Shown here piece after piece: positions 1 to 12,325 of a stretch of 64,000 bases of DNA. Source of the stretch: Strigops habroptila (taxonomy: Eukaryota; Chordata; Aves; Psittaciformes; Psittacidae). The notes beneath the pieces were generated by a model, which searched no databases, was not told the DNA's origin, and saw only the letters and a program-made list of their open reading frames with translations. The stretch is taken from assembly GCF_004027225.2 (NCBI RefSeq), contig NC_044279.2, positions 49,934,744-49,998,743 of the forward strand, given 5' to 3'. The position numbers were made by a program, and so were the translations under genes. Position 1 is the first letter of the stretch. The number at the start of each line of letters is the position of its first letter.

Positions 1-2293
1 TGAAATAGTTATGATGTAGCTATCTTAACAGCTAGACATGTTTTCATGCTGTAGGTTTATATTTGAGTAGCATCAGGGTGTTTGTCTTAAGTCAGCATCT
101 AGGTATGTTGGAATAATTTTCTTGCCCTCTGTACTACATGTTTAGCCAGTTCTCTTTTCACGTAACAGTCTTCAGGAAATTTGATTCTTCGAAGATAGTC
201 TGGTATCTAGTATGGCTTTTTTTCCCTAATACTGCTATACCGCTACAAACTTAGGTACCTGTAAAGAGATGAAGTCTAATCAATACTGTCTTGCTTTTCC
301 TAATTGCCTGTTTTTGAACACCAAGCCAACAGGTCAGTCTGAATAGCATTGTGATAAAGCAGATACGTAAAGCTCTAGTTTTCTGTGGCTTCTGCAGTTG
401 TCTGTCAGTTGAGGAGTGTGACTTGTAACAGTAAATTGTTGTGAAAACGGGAATGCGAACAAACGCTTCTGGTATCTGGGCAGGATGGTAACTGCTGCAG
501 TACTGTTGTGCTGCAGGCCAAAGATTCACCTAGACAGAGCTGCTCTGAAATACAGACGCAAGAGTCTGTTCTCTGATTACACTTGCATAGAAAACCATGT
601 TTGTGTTTAATGTTATTCTAGCAAGTTGTAAGCGGAATATTACTGCTGTCTGCAAATCTGCTAGCATAACCAAGCTATTTTAGAGGTACATGTGGTTCCT
701 GGACCAACATATTTACAGTCTTGAGCAGTATCTCAATTAAAAAATTCTCATAGGTTATGCATTTTTCTGATTGTTAACTAGTTTCATCCTTCAAGTATAG
801 GCTTAATATGGTGTCTGTGTTTCAGTATTTGTTATTCTAAAGTCGAGGAAAAGTGGTGTTTTTATTGCCTTGGTGATTATGAAGAGTAACGTGAGAAATA
901 TGAATGTAAAAGGCAGTATAAAACCTGGAATAGTTGGGAGAAGCAGCTCCCTTATAATAGCAAAGTTAAAAGCTGGATAAGCCTGCTAGTGTTAACTGGT
1001 GTTCTGTTGATGCTGTTGAATGTAGTTGTAAATTTTTGTTGATGTTTATAAAGGAATTTATTGCAGAAGCAAAAAAAGCCCAAAGAAGTTCTGAGAAACT
1101 CTGAATAAGATGGGGTTTTGCTGTCTTTTTATTTTCATTAGTGTTTTTGTGAAGATCTTAATAAGTTGCTGTAACACTAATGTCTGTTCCATTATATTGA
1201 AGTAACACCACTAGATCTAACAGCAAAAGAACCTAGATTGTCTGTTTCTACTCTGGGGATTATTTTCTACATGATGTATTTTTTATATGCTTATTCAGTA
1301 TATTAATTTTGGTTTTGCTTATATATTTAAAATGCTAAGTATAATAGCAGAATGGTGTTGCTACCTTGTACTTATTTCATACTGTTAGTTGTAAAACTTG
1401 CCAAAAAAATTGTGAAGTTCCTGGTTGCACCTAATCATACCCTTCTGTAACTTCTTTGAAAATGGAAGAGGGAAACTGATTCTTTTTTTCTAGCTCAAGT
1501 AACTTCGTTTTATTGGAATTTATGAAAATTCATAACCTATTATTTTAAGACTGGATGGTTTCATGCATAGTACTGTATGGAACAATGCAAATGAAGTATC
1601 CCTGATTAAACATGATGGGGAAGATTCTTTCATGAACCTTGTTTATAGGCATTGAATGTGATAATTAATAATCTGCACTTTCACCAAACAAAAGCTGTAT
1701 AAATCTGAGATTCTGTTTTAGAATGAAAATAAATAAAATCTGTATAAAGAATCTGAGAAATACTTGAAAATGTATCTGCATAAGGAAAAAATCCAGTGCT
1801 GATCTTGTAGATCTGTATGGTTTCTACTTAAATACAGAAGTTGCACTATCGTGGAATATTTAACCAAAGAAGCTATAATACCAGAGAAATACTATTCTTG
1901 CTTGATTCCTTGATGTAAGAAAATTTTGGACATTGCAGCTATGAGTCATAATTTCTGTTAGCAGCTTCTGGGATTCATTTCTATGGTTTAAGTGTGCTGA
2001 GCGCTAAAACTTGACTGTTTCTTCCATTGCGCTTTTTTTTTTTTTTTTTTTTTTAAGGAACAAACTCAATTTCAAAGACTTAGAATCAAATCTTGTCAGT
2101 CCAAGAGGTGCTAATTTAAAGCAAGGGAATTATTTTTTGAGTGTAACACTACAGTTGAATAATACAGCATGGGAGATTATTTCAGCATAATACTTTTAAG
2201 AAGGTTGCACTCAGTTAATTTTATTTCATTTTTGAGCTTTGTTACCATTTATGATTGATCCTATATATGTAATTTCTTTTTTTAATTAACTAG
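1..2293 (+). other. SLC25A3: SLC25A3 intron 2 (partial)
   Basis: This AT-rich stretch ends at the acceptor of SLC25A3 exon 3A (AG at 2292-2293), so it is the downstream part of the preceding intron. The first exons, with the 5'UTR and the N-terminal targeting region, are not in the window. The only notable element is a T-run near 2033-2055. Short open frames here have no recognisable product. Confidence 0.75.
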
Positions 2294-2415
2294 AATACAG
2301 CTGTGCATATGGCTCAAACAGATTCTTTTTGCTTTGTGGCCTTGGTGGGATTATTAGCTGTGGAACAACACATACAGCACTCGTTCCTCTAGACCTGGTT
2401 AAATGCAGAATGCAG
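2294..2415 (+). CDS. SLC25A3: SLC25A3 alternative exon 3A (muscle-type isoform)
   Basis: This 122-nt exon begins by completing a split codon and then encodes [18 protein letters not shown] and on to [10 protein letters not shown]. The RFF/GGII/GTT pattern matches isoform A, which in mammals is used in heart and skeletal muscle. Its donor is CAG|GTTTGT. Only 164 nt separate it from exon 3B. Because 122 is not a multiple of 3, skipping both copies or joining both would shift the frame, so exactly one must be used. Confidence 0.92.
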
Positions 2416-5400
2416 GTTTGTGCTGCATGTCAGTATGTGGTAGCATTGACAAAGTGTGTTTAGTGTGATATATTTAATCTACTAATGAACTGGAGGCATA
2501 AGCTATCCCCTGGACATCATCGTCTAACAGTGCATGGAGTTTATATAAAAGCATGGTGTGTCTTTATTTTTTGCTGCAGAATACAGTTGTGAATATGGCT
2601 CGCTCAAGTTTTATGCTCTCTGTGGTGTTGGTGGGGTCCTAAGTTGTGGCCTGACGCACACTGCTGTTGTACCTCTGGATTTAGTGAAATGTCGTATGCA
2701 GGTTTGTATTAACTTAAACATTTCTTAAACTTTATGTAGCCAGCACATTAAGAGTTTACAGACACTGTAAATTTCTCTGGAGAATAGGAAGTGAGTAAAC
2801 TTGAATGGTGCTTTATTAACTCTGCTGCTGTGATTCTAACAAAGTACCACTTTCAAGAGAAGCAGAAGCATTTAAGATAATCTGGGTGAGTTACTTTTGA
2901 CTGCACTGAAGGCACGTTTGACTGACTTTGTTGAAGGGCACCTACCATGATGTTACTCTTTGCTGGCTAGTAGGCTGTCTAGCACTGTCTGTGCTACTGG
3001 AGAAAGAAAATAGTATCTTTGATGTTCTGAAGATCTGTGGGTTTTTAGCTTGGCATGACATGTATGTATAATTTGATCCATTAACATTGTGGATATCAAT
3101 GCATGGCTTACGGATTGGATACTTTATGATGATGCCACTTTGAATAGAATGGGCAAAACTTGATATGGTATTGTGAAGGCCATCAGTGCTTGTGGCTACT
3201 CTTGAAGTGGTTCTTGATAGAATTGAAAGGAGTATCATCACATCACACTTAATTTACAATACCACTTTCCACATTAAAATCATCTAGTGAACAGGCGTGG
3301 AGAGAAACATATAACTGGATTTATTCAGGCAAATATGTGCCTTGCAAATGAAACAAAGCAAACTTCTGAATTTCTGGAAATAGAGTAGTCGATGGCTTCC
3401 TTTTTGCATAGGCTGACGCTGATTATTAAAGTGGCAATTTTGTAATGATAAAACTCCTGAAATAAGGAGGGAACTGTGAATTTAGTGAGACCTACTAGTG
3501 ACATTAGAAATACTGCATATTGTGTTCTTTAAAATTGTGTTATTCTGGAAGGCCTTTACTTAGCATTCTTTACAAGAGAGGCATTTTCACGTACTTGGGA
3601 GCACGTGAAGTTCTGGTCTCAAACTAGTAATTCTGTAAAACAGGGTACTTCAGTTGAGGGCAGTGTGCTGCTTTCTACAAAATTTGCATCGAGACCAGGC
3701 TAACTGTAGGAATTCCCCATTTCTGCTAGTGGGGAATAGCTGTAGTTTAGCTTGGTGTGCGTTTTATTATTGAAAATTTAGCTTAATTGCAGTCTTATTG
3801 TTATGGACTTCAAAATCCAAGATTGGTACCTTGACCTACCCATGCCTAAGGATGAGTTTCCTGAGGAGACTGATCATGTGTAAAGAGGATGTAGCATCTC
3901 AAACAGTTGTTAATCTGACTCCAAATTGGGTTAACAGGCAGAAGACTTGAGAGATATGCAGTGCTGTATATACAACTGGAAGCAAGGCCTCATGGTTTCC
4001 AGGCTTCAGCTGCATGGTGGTGTGTTCAGTTTGGGCTGCTAGTCCTGGGCTCCTCTATGTGGCAAGGGTAGTGACACTTCCCCTTTCTTCTCCATCACTT
4101 AGAGGAAGGTGCAAGAGGAGATTTCCATGTGGATTCCAGGTGTTACTTTGTAAAATCTGTCAGCATGTATCTCTATACAGATCCAGTACAGAGCACATTA
4201 CTAATCCTTCCTAGGTGCTCCAGGCAGAAACCCGTTGCCTGCCCTCTCGTGTTTTTTTTTTTTTTGTTTTTTTTTTTTTTTTTTTTTTTTTAAGAAGAGG
4301 TCACCTTTTGCATAGACAATAATTAAGCGTGGTTATGACACAAACATAGTCTCATTTTACAGTGCCCAGTTAAATACCTAATATTATCAAATCCCAGATG
4401 TTTAGGTGAACGAGTTCTCAAGTAGGTTGTTGCCAGACTGCAAGACAAAATAACAGTCCTTACAGGTTGGCTTTGACTTCTTATTTGATACCTTCCTTAT
4501 TCTCTGAGGAAATGTTAGATGATGTCAAATACGAAAATTAACATTGTGATGGGACTTAAAATTTGTCAGAATGACATCTTATTCAAATTGGTCCTCTTTT
4601 AAAATTTCTAATGAGTTATTAATGAAATCTCACTCAAAAATTTTGTGTGCAGAAAATAATTTGTATGTAGCCTTTACTACGAATTTGAACTGCAAGTATA
4701 GAAGAAGTTCTTGAGTACTCTTTGATCTGCTTTGCTCCACCTGTCTTGTCTTAGTCCGACTATGTGGAGGGATCAAACTAACCTTTTCTGATTAAGAATC
4801 AGGTGAATTGTCAGGCTTGGTTTGTGGCAACACCTGGGTGTTTACAGCTGTGATGTGTAGAGTGGATGAGGTTGATGACAGAAGCTATCAAATTTTGAAA
4901 AAATCTGATCTAAACAGAATTATATCACTATACTACTGAAAGGGGTTAGAACAGTGATTTCAGTAAATCTCTTTTGTTACAGAAAGTCATATTGTTGGTT
5001 TGGAGAATAAATGTAAAGCAAAATTCAGATGGTTTGGTTGCTCCCAAGTATTGACGAACATATTGGCTGTTAAAGTAAGGGTTTGAGGCTAGCAAATAAC
5101 CATTACAGTTACATTAGTGTAACGTTGTGGTGAGTACGTCATTTGTCCAGGGACCTTAGGAAGCCAGCTGTATGAGGATTTTAAGAATTTTGTGTTTCAA
5201 ATGCTGGGGGTCTGAGAGGGAAATGGTAAGCTATATCAAGCAGTTAACTGCGTATTCTGTTTAGGTTGATCCACAAAAATACAAGAGCATCTTCAATGGA
5301 TTTTCAGTGACAGTCAAGGAAGATGGTGTTCGTGGCTTGGCTAAAGGATGGGCTCCAACCTTTATTGGATATTCCATGCAGGGGCTTTGTAAATTTGGTT

Positions 5401-7392
5401 TTTATGAAGTTTTCAAAATTCTGTATGGCAACATTCTGGGAGAGGTAAGCCTTAAGTGGTTTACATGAGAGTATGTATACTGTAGTATTATTAACGCAGA
5501 GTAATCACAAAAGCATGATTCATTGATGAAACTGTGTGTTTAACTTCACTTCAGGAGAATGCATACTTGTGGCGTACTTCGCTATATTTAGCTGCATCTG
5601 CCAGTGCGGAGTTTTTTGCTGACATTGCTCTGGCTCCAATGGAAGCTGCTAAAGTTCGAATTCAGACACAGCCTGGATATGCTAACACTCTGCGGGAGGC
5701 TGTACCTAAAATGTTTGGAGAAGAAGGCATCTGGGCGTAAGTATCTCTTGAGTGTAATTTTTATTTTTATTCAGGATCATGAGTATTTTTTTCCTAATGA
5801 AGAACTGTTACTAAAACTAACTGTGGCTTTAGCATGTAATACTTTTTGTTCTTTGTATTTCAAGAAAATAACAGGGAATCTGTGCTGAACTGGCTGTTAA
5901 TTCCACATGCTCCTTAGATCCATCTTTGTGAGTATCTTTGTGCTGAGTTCTGCTGGATAACTTCAGTTTCTAGCAGTTCCAGTCAGAGATACTCAGCAAC
6001 TTTTTGGTTGTATAGTCGAAGATGCTTGAGTCATTGGCATGTAAGAGTAATATAACTGCATGTTAGCTTTCTGTTCTGATAGAAGTGGCTGTGAATATAC
6101 AAGTCATTTATTGCTATCGGGACTTGGCTGGCATGCAGACATAAGCCTTACTGCACTTGTAGTATCAGTACTGCATTAGTGCAGTGCTTTGGGGTCTCAG
6201 GTGACTACAAAAACAGCCATGCAGCATAGGGATCAGGTAAATCCTAATTCATGTTGCTGTTGTAAGTCAGTACTCGGGAACTAATAAAACTTAAATTTCT
6301 GTTCTGTATGTATTGAGACACTTAAGCCTTACAGTGTCAATATTTAGAAGTTATATTTTTGAGCAACAGTAAGCTAACACACACACATGCCCAAGTTAGA
6401 AATATACCTCAAATGCTGGAGAAAATCAAACTGAGTTTCTCTCTTCTCTGGTGAAGTTTCTATAAAGGTGTTGCTCCACTATGGATGAGACAGATTCCAT
6501 ACACAATGATGAAATTCGCCTGCTTTGAACGTACTGTTGAAGCTCTCTACAAGTATGTCGTTCCCAAGCCACGAAGCGAATGTACAAAAGGAGAACAACT
6601 GGTAGTCACATTTGTGGCAGGCTATATTGGTAAGGAATCTTTAAGTCCTACACTTCATTAATGGACTACTGCAATTCTGGAAGCCTGTCTCTTTTCAGAA
6701 TATTGAATAGGTGTGACTAGAATGAGAGAATTCACATGTAACTTTACAATGTGCAGGGGAAAAAACTAATCTGTAAGAGGAAAATGGATCTGTACTAGGA
6801 CAATACTCTTAATTGTTCCTATATATTACTAATATTAATGTCCAAATTTAGAAACTGCTGTTTTAGGATACTGGGAGGCTTGACATAACTTCTGTGCAAT
6901 TTATTAGCAATTTATTAGAGGGTATTTCAGCTAGTTGTACTTTGCGTACGCAGTAATGGTACAGGTAAAACACCACAGAACTAATGTCAAATTATTCTTT
7001 CAGCTGGTGTGTTCTGTGCAATTGTTTCCCATCCTGCTGACTCTGTAGTGTCTGTGTTGAACAAAGAAAAGGGCAGTTCTGCTTCACAGGTTCTTCAGAG
7101 GCTTGGATTCAAAGGTACATCCTTCCTTTCATGTATTTTGGATCAAGTGTTTGTAGTATCTTGTGTTTTGGGGAGGATTTCTTTTTTCCTGTCGTCTTAA
7201 CACCTCTCATGCTTTCTGTTTTGCTCTGCAGGTGTATGGAAAGGTCTGTTTGCCCGTATCATTATGATTGGTACCCTGACTGCACTACAGTGGTTCATCT
7301 ACGATTCTGTGAAGGTTTATTTCAGACTTCCTCGTCCACCTCCACCCGAAATGCCAGAATCTCTGAAGAAGAAGCTTGGTCTAGCTGAATAG
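2294..7392 (+). CDS. SLC25A3: Mitochondrial phosphate carrier (SLC25A3), 3' part of the gene
   Basis: SLC25A3 imports inorganic phosphate with a proton (or in exchange for hydroxide) across the inner mitochondrial membrane to supply ATP synthase. Coding exons seen: 3A 2294-2415 or 3B 2580-2701, then 5265-5444, 5555-5736, 6457-6629, 7004-7114 and 7232-7392 (stop TAG 7390-7392). All junctions are GT-AG and keep one frame, giving 309 visible residues. The human protein has about 360, and the missing N-terminus lies upstream. Mitochondrial-carrier signatures appear in each third: PLDLVK (exon 3), PMEAAK (exon 5) and the divergent PADSVV (exon 7). The C-terminus is a proline-rich segment ([10 protein letters not shown]) followed by KKKLGLAE. 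Exon 3A and 3B are alternatives, not both used. An H/ACA snoRNA lies in the intron after exon 5. Identification rests on near-identity to the vertebrate protein throughout. Confidence 0.97.
2580..2701 (+). CDS. SLC25A3: SLC25A3 alternative exon 3B (ubiquitous isoform)
   Basis: This is a tandem paralogue of exon 3A. It has the same length (122 nt), phase, first bases (AATACAG) and donor (CAG|GTTTGT). It encodes [18 protein letters not shown] and on to the same [10 protein letters not shown]. The two 40-residue products differ at 10 positions by my count. The KFYALCG and GLTHTAVV wording corresponds to isoform B, the widely expressed form in mammals. The acceptor is TTTTTTGCTGCAG. Confidence 0.92.
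2702..5264 (+). other. SLC25A3: SLC25A3 intron 3
   Basis: No exon, RNA gene or recognisable transposon is visible in this 2.6-kb intron. A long, nearly pure T tract lies at about 4251-4292. Small open frames at 2942-3241 (-) and 4014-4214 (+) have no similarity I recognise and sit in non-coding sequence. Confidence 0.7.
5265..5444 (+). CDS. SLC25A3: SLC25A3 exon 4
   Basis: This 180-nt phase-0 exon encodes [13 protein letters not shown] and on to [10 protein letters not shown], the matrix loop and second transmembrane helix of the first carrier repeat. It is bounded by TTTAG and GTAAGC. Confidence 0.95.
5555..5736 (+). CDS. SLC25A3: SLC25A3 exon 5
   Basis: This exon encodes [15 protein letters not shown] and on to MFGEEGIW. 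It carries the second carrier signature, [10 protein letters not shown], with its acidic and basic residues intact. The exon ends inside an alanine codon (GC|T) at GTAAGT. The intron that follows holds the snoRNA. Confidence 0.95.
5900..6144 (+). ncRNA. SNORA53: H/ACA box snoRNA, SNORA53-like, inside SLC25A3 intron 5
   Basis: The intron folds by eye into a two-hairpin H/ACA snoRNA. Hairpin 1 has an outer stem ACATGC (5905-5910) with GCATGT (6037-6042). Its inner stem is TGAGTATCT (5929-5937) with AGATACTCA (5987-5995). A top stem, 5950-5957 with 5969-5976, is separated from it by unpaired flanks that look like a pseudouridylation pocket. An H box AGAGTA (6044-6049) follows at once. Hairpin 2 is closed by a 12-bp stem, CTGCATGTTAGC (6056-6067) with GCTGGCATGCAG (6127-6138), counting two G-U pairs. 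The ACA box (6139-6141) is directly 3' of that stem, and three bases after it set the end at 6144. The length of about 245 nt and the host gene fit human SNORA53, which I recall as a long H/ACA RNA in SLC25A3. The structure is read from the sequence; the name is inferred from host and size. Confidence 0.85.
6457..6629 (+). CDS. SLC25A3: SLC25A3 exon 6
   Basis: This exon encodes [20 protein letters not shown] and continues to [12 protein letters not shown]. It ends one base into an alanine codon at GTAAGG. The acceptor GTGAAG|TTTC has its pyrimidine tract a few bases upstream; the exact start is fixed by frame. Confidence 0.94.
7004..7114 (+). CDS. SLC25A3: SLC25A3 exon 7
   Basis: This exon encodes [20 protein letters not shown] and on to QRLGFK. 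It carries the third, divergent carrier signature, in which the usual basic residue is replaced (PADSVV). That divergence is normal for phosphate carriers. Confidence 0.95.
7232..7392 (+). CDS. SLC25A3: SLC25A3 exon 8 (last coding exon)
   Basis: This exon encodes [15 protein letters not shown], then [19 protein letters not shown], and ends KKKLGLAE before TAG. The 3'UTR follows directly. Confidence 0.95.
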
Positions 7393-7548
7393 ACAACTCA
7401 TGGACTGACTGTGCTGGCTGTCCCAGTGATGAGTTTCATGAAACTTTTATATATTTGACTATGTAGAAAACAAACTCTATATGATATTATTATTGGCTGT
7501 GCCCTCATCCCACATGAGGGCTTAAATTCTACCACTGTCATTGCCTGA

Positions 7549-7554
7549 AATAAA
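7549..7554 (+). terminator. SLC25A3: SLC25A3 polyadenylation signal
   Basis: An AATAAA hexamer lies about 160 nt after the stop codon, giving a short 3'UTR. Further AATAAA motifs at 8083, 8099, 8887 and 10402 could serve longer transcripts. Confidence 0.7.
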
Positions 7555-10500
7555 TGAGAAAGAGAGTGCTTAGTGTCTCTTTACTACTGCATCTGTAAGC
7601 TTCATTTCATAGTAGCAAATACCTCAAATACTCCTTCCCACCCCAACCCCCCAAATAATAATAAAAAAAAAAAAAATCTACACTTCAGGAACTAGAGAAT
7701 CATGAAACAATTGTAACAGAAATAGGCTTTCACTGTTTCTAGAGAAGTGCCAAGAACCTCTCCTTGCAGAACTGCAGAAACTAACTGCAGTTCTGTGCAC
7801 TTGAGTCTGACGTTGGATTTGCCTGTTACAAGCTGCTGCTGTAGAAAAGCTGAATGGTTGAGATGCGACTGAGTCTGACATGGCCTCCTGGTCATGGTAC
7901 AGGCGTTCTCCATAGAGATAAAAGGAACCTTGTACATAATGGAGCTGTTTCTGCTGTGGGGTGGTCATCCCAATATAACTAACCTAGGCTAACTTTAATT
8001 TCTGCTTCTGTTGGCTTTGAACCACACCAAAGAACTCAGTGCTTTTGGTTGTACTGTGGTATTAAACTGTAGCTGCTACCTTAATAAAAGCTGATGTTAA
8101 TAAAGATTCTCAAAGATATGTGACCACTAAAAGCTTACTACAGCTTTACAGGAAAATAAAAATGACTTGCCTCTTAGTGTAGAGTTTGACAAACTTGCCA
8201 GCTTTTCCCTACACTTGGTACTCCTATAGTTTGATACTTTTTTTTTTAATATTTTTTCCCCTCAGTTTAATGTGAAGTTGTGTTTGAACCATGCCCTAAT
8301 GCAGTGCAAGAAGCCATAACAATTTTTTTTAACCCTAACGAGGAAATCTAGGGTCCAGGGCATGAAGAGGAAACACTCATGCAGTGTTATGTTAAGGCAG
8401 TGAATTTTTTTCCAGTATTTTACAAAAAGGTGAGCATGCTGCCTTGTGACTGACTATTCAAGAACACACAGTTGATAATCACATTGAGAAAAATCCAGGA
8501 AATGCCTAATAGTGTGTAAAGGGTTCACCATATCCAGTACTACTATGTTCGCTTAAGTAGAGCTGGAGCTTAAGTGTCTTTTTTGCAGAACTGTTTGGAT
8601 ATGCTGCTTTTCAGCATGTGAGCTGACAATACTGAACTTGGCTTGGCGTTCACGTATGTTGCACTGCTGCTGCTTGTGTCCTTCAGAATCAAAAGAGTGA
8701 TTAAAGCAGGTGATGCTGCAGTAGCATAACTACTGACCACTGCATCTAGCTGGAGTCTGGTGTTCCTGCTACTGTTTACATAGCGCTGAGCTGCTGGGAA
8801 GACCCTCCAACTTCCAAGATTTTGGGTGGTTAATGCTAAACAAGCAAGTTGAGCTTTATTTTGAATTGCTACCTTTCAAAATGTGGAATAAAGCCTAAAA
8901 CTGCTCTATTTCCTTGTCACCGTAACACTAGACACATTATTAGAGTGGTTGGTATCTAACTGCATTAAACAGCGAAGTCAAATACTGTAAGTCTAGATTA
9001 ACCGTTTGTACAAGAACTTTGGTGCTGAATTAAATGTGTTTCAGGATGCAAGTGCGCACATCTTGTAGCCCTGGTGAGAGTGGGAAGCTTTGAAGTTAGG
9101 AGCATTTAATAATTGGTTACATAAAAGCTTCCTTGGAGAAAAGTGTTAACTATGACTTGACCTTGTCTCAATCAAGCCCGTTGATATTAAAATAGCTTTT
9201 GAGGTTAACTTTTGTATGTGATTCAACTTGGTAGAAAAAACAGTATTGCTTTCGTGTGCCGAATATCACAGTTTCTTTAGAGGCGTGTTTTTAAAGCCAG
9301 GAGGCTTTTCTTTGCTGGAAAACATCTCAAGTTTCTTCTAATCCTGGGAAAGTGAAGTACTTTTGTCAAATTTTAAGGCTGGCAGAGGAGTGAGATTAAC
9401 TTGGCTTGTGCAGTGAGGTAGTTTGATCGTCAGGTAATTCAGCGATAATCTACATTTCTCAAGACTTGTCATTCTGGAGAAAAATTGCACAATTTTGCTC
9501 CAGAATGGGGTGTCTTTTGTGCAGCCATTTTAAATTTTTGCAGTAATGGGAGAATCTTAAATCTATTTTCTCATTGCTTAAGGGTAGGCCTGAGATTGTA
9601 TCTTCAAAGATGCTCTGATAATTTTATCAAGGTAAATCTGAGATAAGAGTACAAGGGGCAGCTGGCTGTTCCCCTTTTCTTCTGTAACTGAGAAAGGGAA
9701 AATAGTGCTACTTCTAATGTTGGGTTTCATGGAAACCCCAAGAGGGAGAGAGAATTTCCTTGCACCTGCTGCCTTCATTGATGATGTTCAGCCATGGGCT
9801 TGTTTGGATGCTTGAGATGAAGGGGTTTAACATACAAATTGTTACCACCTAGAAGGTCACCCACCGGTATTTTAAATAAGCTTCAGTGGGAAAACTGCAG
9901 TATTAAAATGCATTTAAAAGGTCAACTTTATAACTGCTTTATACAAAATGTGTGATGTGTCTTCTGAAAGTTGAGCAGGTGGGGTGGGGGAGCGGTGGTG
10001 CTTTTGATGGATGTTGCAGGGGAAGTTCTGTATTTAGAAGGAGCACTTCATTTTGAGCTTGGGAAACTCCAGCCCAGTCACTACACCCCAAAGTGCTTTG
10101 TAAAACATGGGTTATGTATATGCTGCTTGTGTATATTGTTTTATGAAGGAGAAAACATCAAAACATCCTTTCTTGCTATTACTGGAGCTGAGATCAGCTT
10201 TCTGGTGTAAAGCACACTGTCTATATAAATTTGGAATAACAACTCCCCTCCCGTGTCTGTATCAGGTTGTATTACAGATCAAATGTGCTGATACCTGCTG
10301 AAATGTTTGTTGCATATCATTTTAAAACAGGCTGTAATAATACAAATGGTTGTAATTCATTTACATTTCTACACAAAAATGATGTAGTTCACAGTGAAAA
10401 CAATAAACATCCTGCTTTTTTATAGCAAATATGAGTACCTTGAGTAGCTGAGTTTAGTAGCTACATAGCCTTGTTACAGAGTATGATTTCTGTAACTGTG

Positions 10501-12047
10501 AGTAATGTGGGAGGACAATGTTCCTAGCAGAAACTTCTTGGCTAAGCTGATGTTCTGGTGTTTAAAAGTAGATTTGAATGTGTTTGGATTACTTTGCTCA
10601 TGTCCTTTTTCAGCACTGATCACCTAATTGCTGTTGCTGGGGTGGTTGGTTGGTTTGTTCCCCTTGTGAGTTGCTGGCCAGGCTATTATTGGCCAGTTCT
10701 CTACCTGCATACCAAGTTAAAAGCAAAGACATCCTGAGCATCACAACAAGTTGGGCTGCATGGGATGATACATTTTAAGTGTCATAGCTGATAATTTTCA
10801 TTATTGCCTGAATCTCTTAATCATTTAATAAAAGTTTATTAATCACTTAATAATATTGTGCCCCAGAAGTGAACTAAGGGGTTGCAGCTTTACTGACCTG
10901 ATAGTCTCCCCACTGCTGACAATACTAAACCAAGGAGGCAAGGTGAGCAGCTTGCTTTAAATATAAAATACGTCACACTCTGCCTCATCTTTTCTGCTGT
11001 AGAAAGAGCTTTGCCTTTGTCCTTAGACCAATATAATTACGAAGCTATTCTGAAACTTTTCTTTTTTAGTACAGTGTGCTTGAAGGGCAAGTGGAGTTTT
11101 GTAATACCTGTGCAGATTATGGGAAATTACTAATCACATGTATTACTTCTGAGAATAGTAGTGAGGGAGAGGAATGATTGTAGCTTCCGTATAATTAGGA
11201 GTCTATTAGCTGCGAGATGTTCAGGTATGACCAACTAGTGAGAAGTTACAAAGGCTGTACTGTATTCTTGTACTTAATATAATTTCATCGATAGGGATTT
11301 TCTGAATTGCTGTACCTCTCCTAATTGGTTTTTATAATTACTTTTATTCCTGTTTAACGCACGTTCTCCCTTTTCTCTGCCCAATCCATTCCCATTCTCT
11401 TGTTACTTCAGTCTACAGCCTACCACATTTTCAAATGTCTCAGATCTCTTAACTTCTTGCTCTTTGCCGCAAGAACACTGCCCGTGGCTCAGATTGGTCT
11501 AACCTTTTGGGACTTAAGTAGCCTCTCTTTGCTAATTCTGCTGCTCGCTATAGTATTTCTCAGGCTAAGAAACAATGAATCATTAACGCTATTAGGCTTC
11601 CTGAACAGAATCTGTAACAGTGAGGAAAAAGCCATTAGTGGGTTTCAAAGCATCCTCCCCATAGAGTTGCATTTTAAAGGTGTAACAGTGCTGCACAGTA
11701 ATTACGATTTACAATTATAAAAAAGCCTCACAAACCCTTATACAAATTACTCTAAATGTGTGACAAACTTTTTGCAAGGCATCAGCAATACTTTTGGGCA
11801 TTGCTTGCTTTCACTGCATTTACCTCTTTAAATATTGGAAGCACTAGGGTTCACAAAAATCATAGTGTGAATATATTGAGACAATATTAAATTGCTACTG
11901 CAGTTTGACTAGTTTAACTCCATCTGGAAACCACAATTTTATTCCTTCCTTTGGAGCAGGAAAGAAAAGCTGAAGATTTGTTAGTCTTGCGTCCTGCTTG
12001 CTTCATGAAAGCAAACTCTTAAGAACAAGATTTTTTGCTTTTACACT
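7555..12047. other. Intergenic region between convergent SLC25A3 and IKBIP
   Basis: This is about 4.5 kb of AT-rich DNA between the 3' ends of two genes that face each other. An A-rich run lies at about 7657-7677, and scattered plus-strand AATAAA motifs could extend the SLC25A3 3'UTR. The open frames here, the longest 106 codons at 11400-11720, show no conserved motif. I see no RNA gene or recognisable transposon. Confidence 0.6.
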
Positions 12048-12074
12048 TTTATTGTACAAAACAAGCATTTTATT
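12048..12074 (-). terminator. IKBIP: IKBIP distal polyadenylation signals
   Basis: Two TTTATT hexamers on the plus strand (12048-12053 and 12069-12074) read AATAAA on the IKBIP strand. They lie about 250-280 nt beyond the distal stop codon, so the 3'UTR of the 355-residue isoform is short. Confidence 0.7.
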
Positions 12075-12325
12075 AAATATAGCACCTGACGCCCTTCCAA
12101 AAGACAAATACATGTACAGAGACATGTGGTTTTGCTCACATTATATTTTATCCCTTGAAATCAGTATGACTGTCCTTTTCAAAGGAAGAGGACAAATCTC
12201 TAGTTCAGTTTTGGTGTGCTCCTAAATGAAGCCTTTAAACATTGCCTTCCTTCTGAGTACTACACATGATGGAGCTAACACTCCTCAAACACTACTATTC
12301 TTTAGGCAGCGGCATTTCAGAGTGA

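Noticed and set aside
6150-6209. A third hairpin (ACTGCAC 6150-6156 with GTGCAGT 6179-6185) and ACA at 6207 as the true snoRNA end
   Set aside because: The ACA at 6139-6141 is directly after a 12-bp stem and gives correct spacing, while the later ACA is more than 20 bases from its stem.
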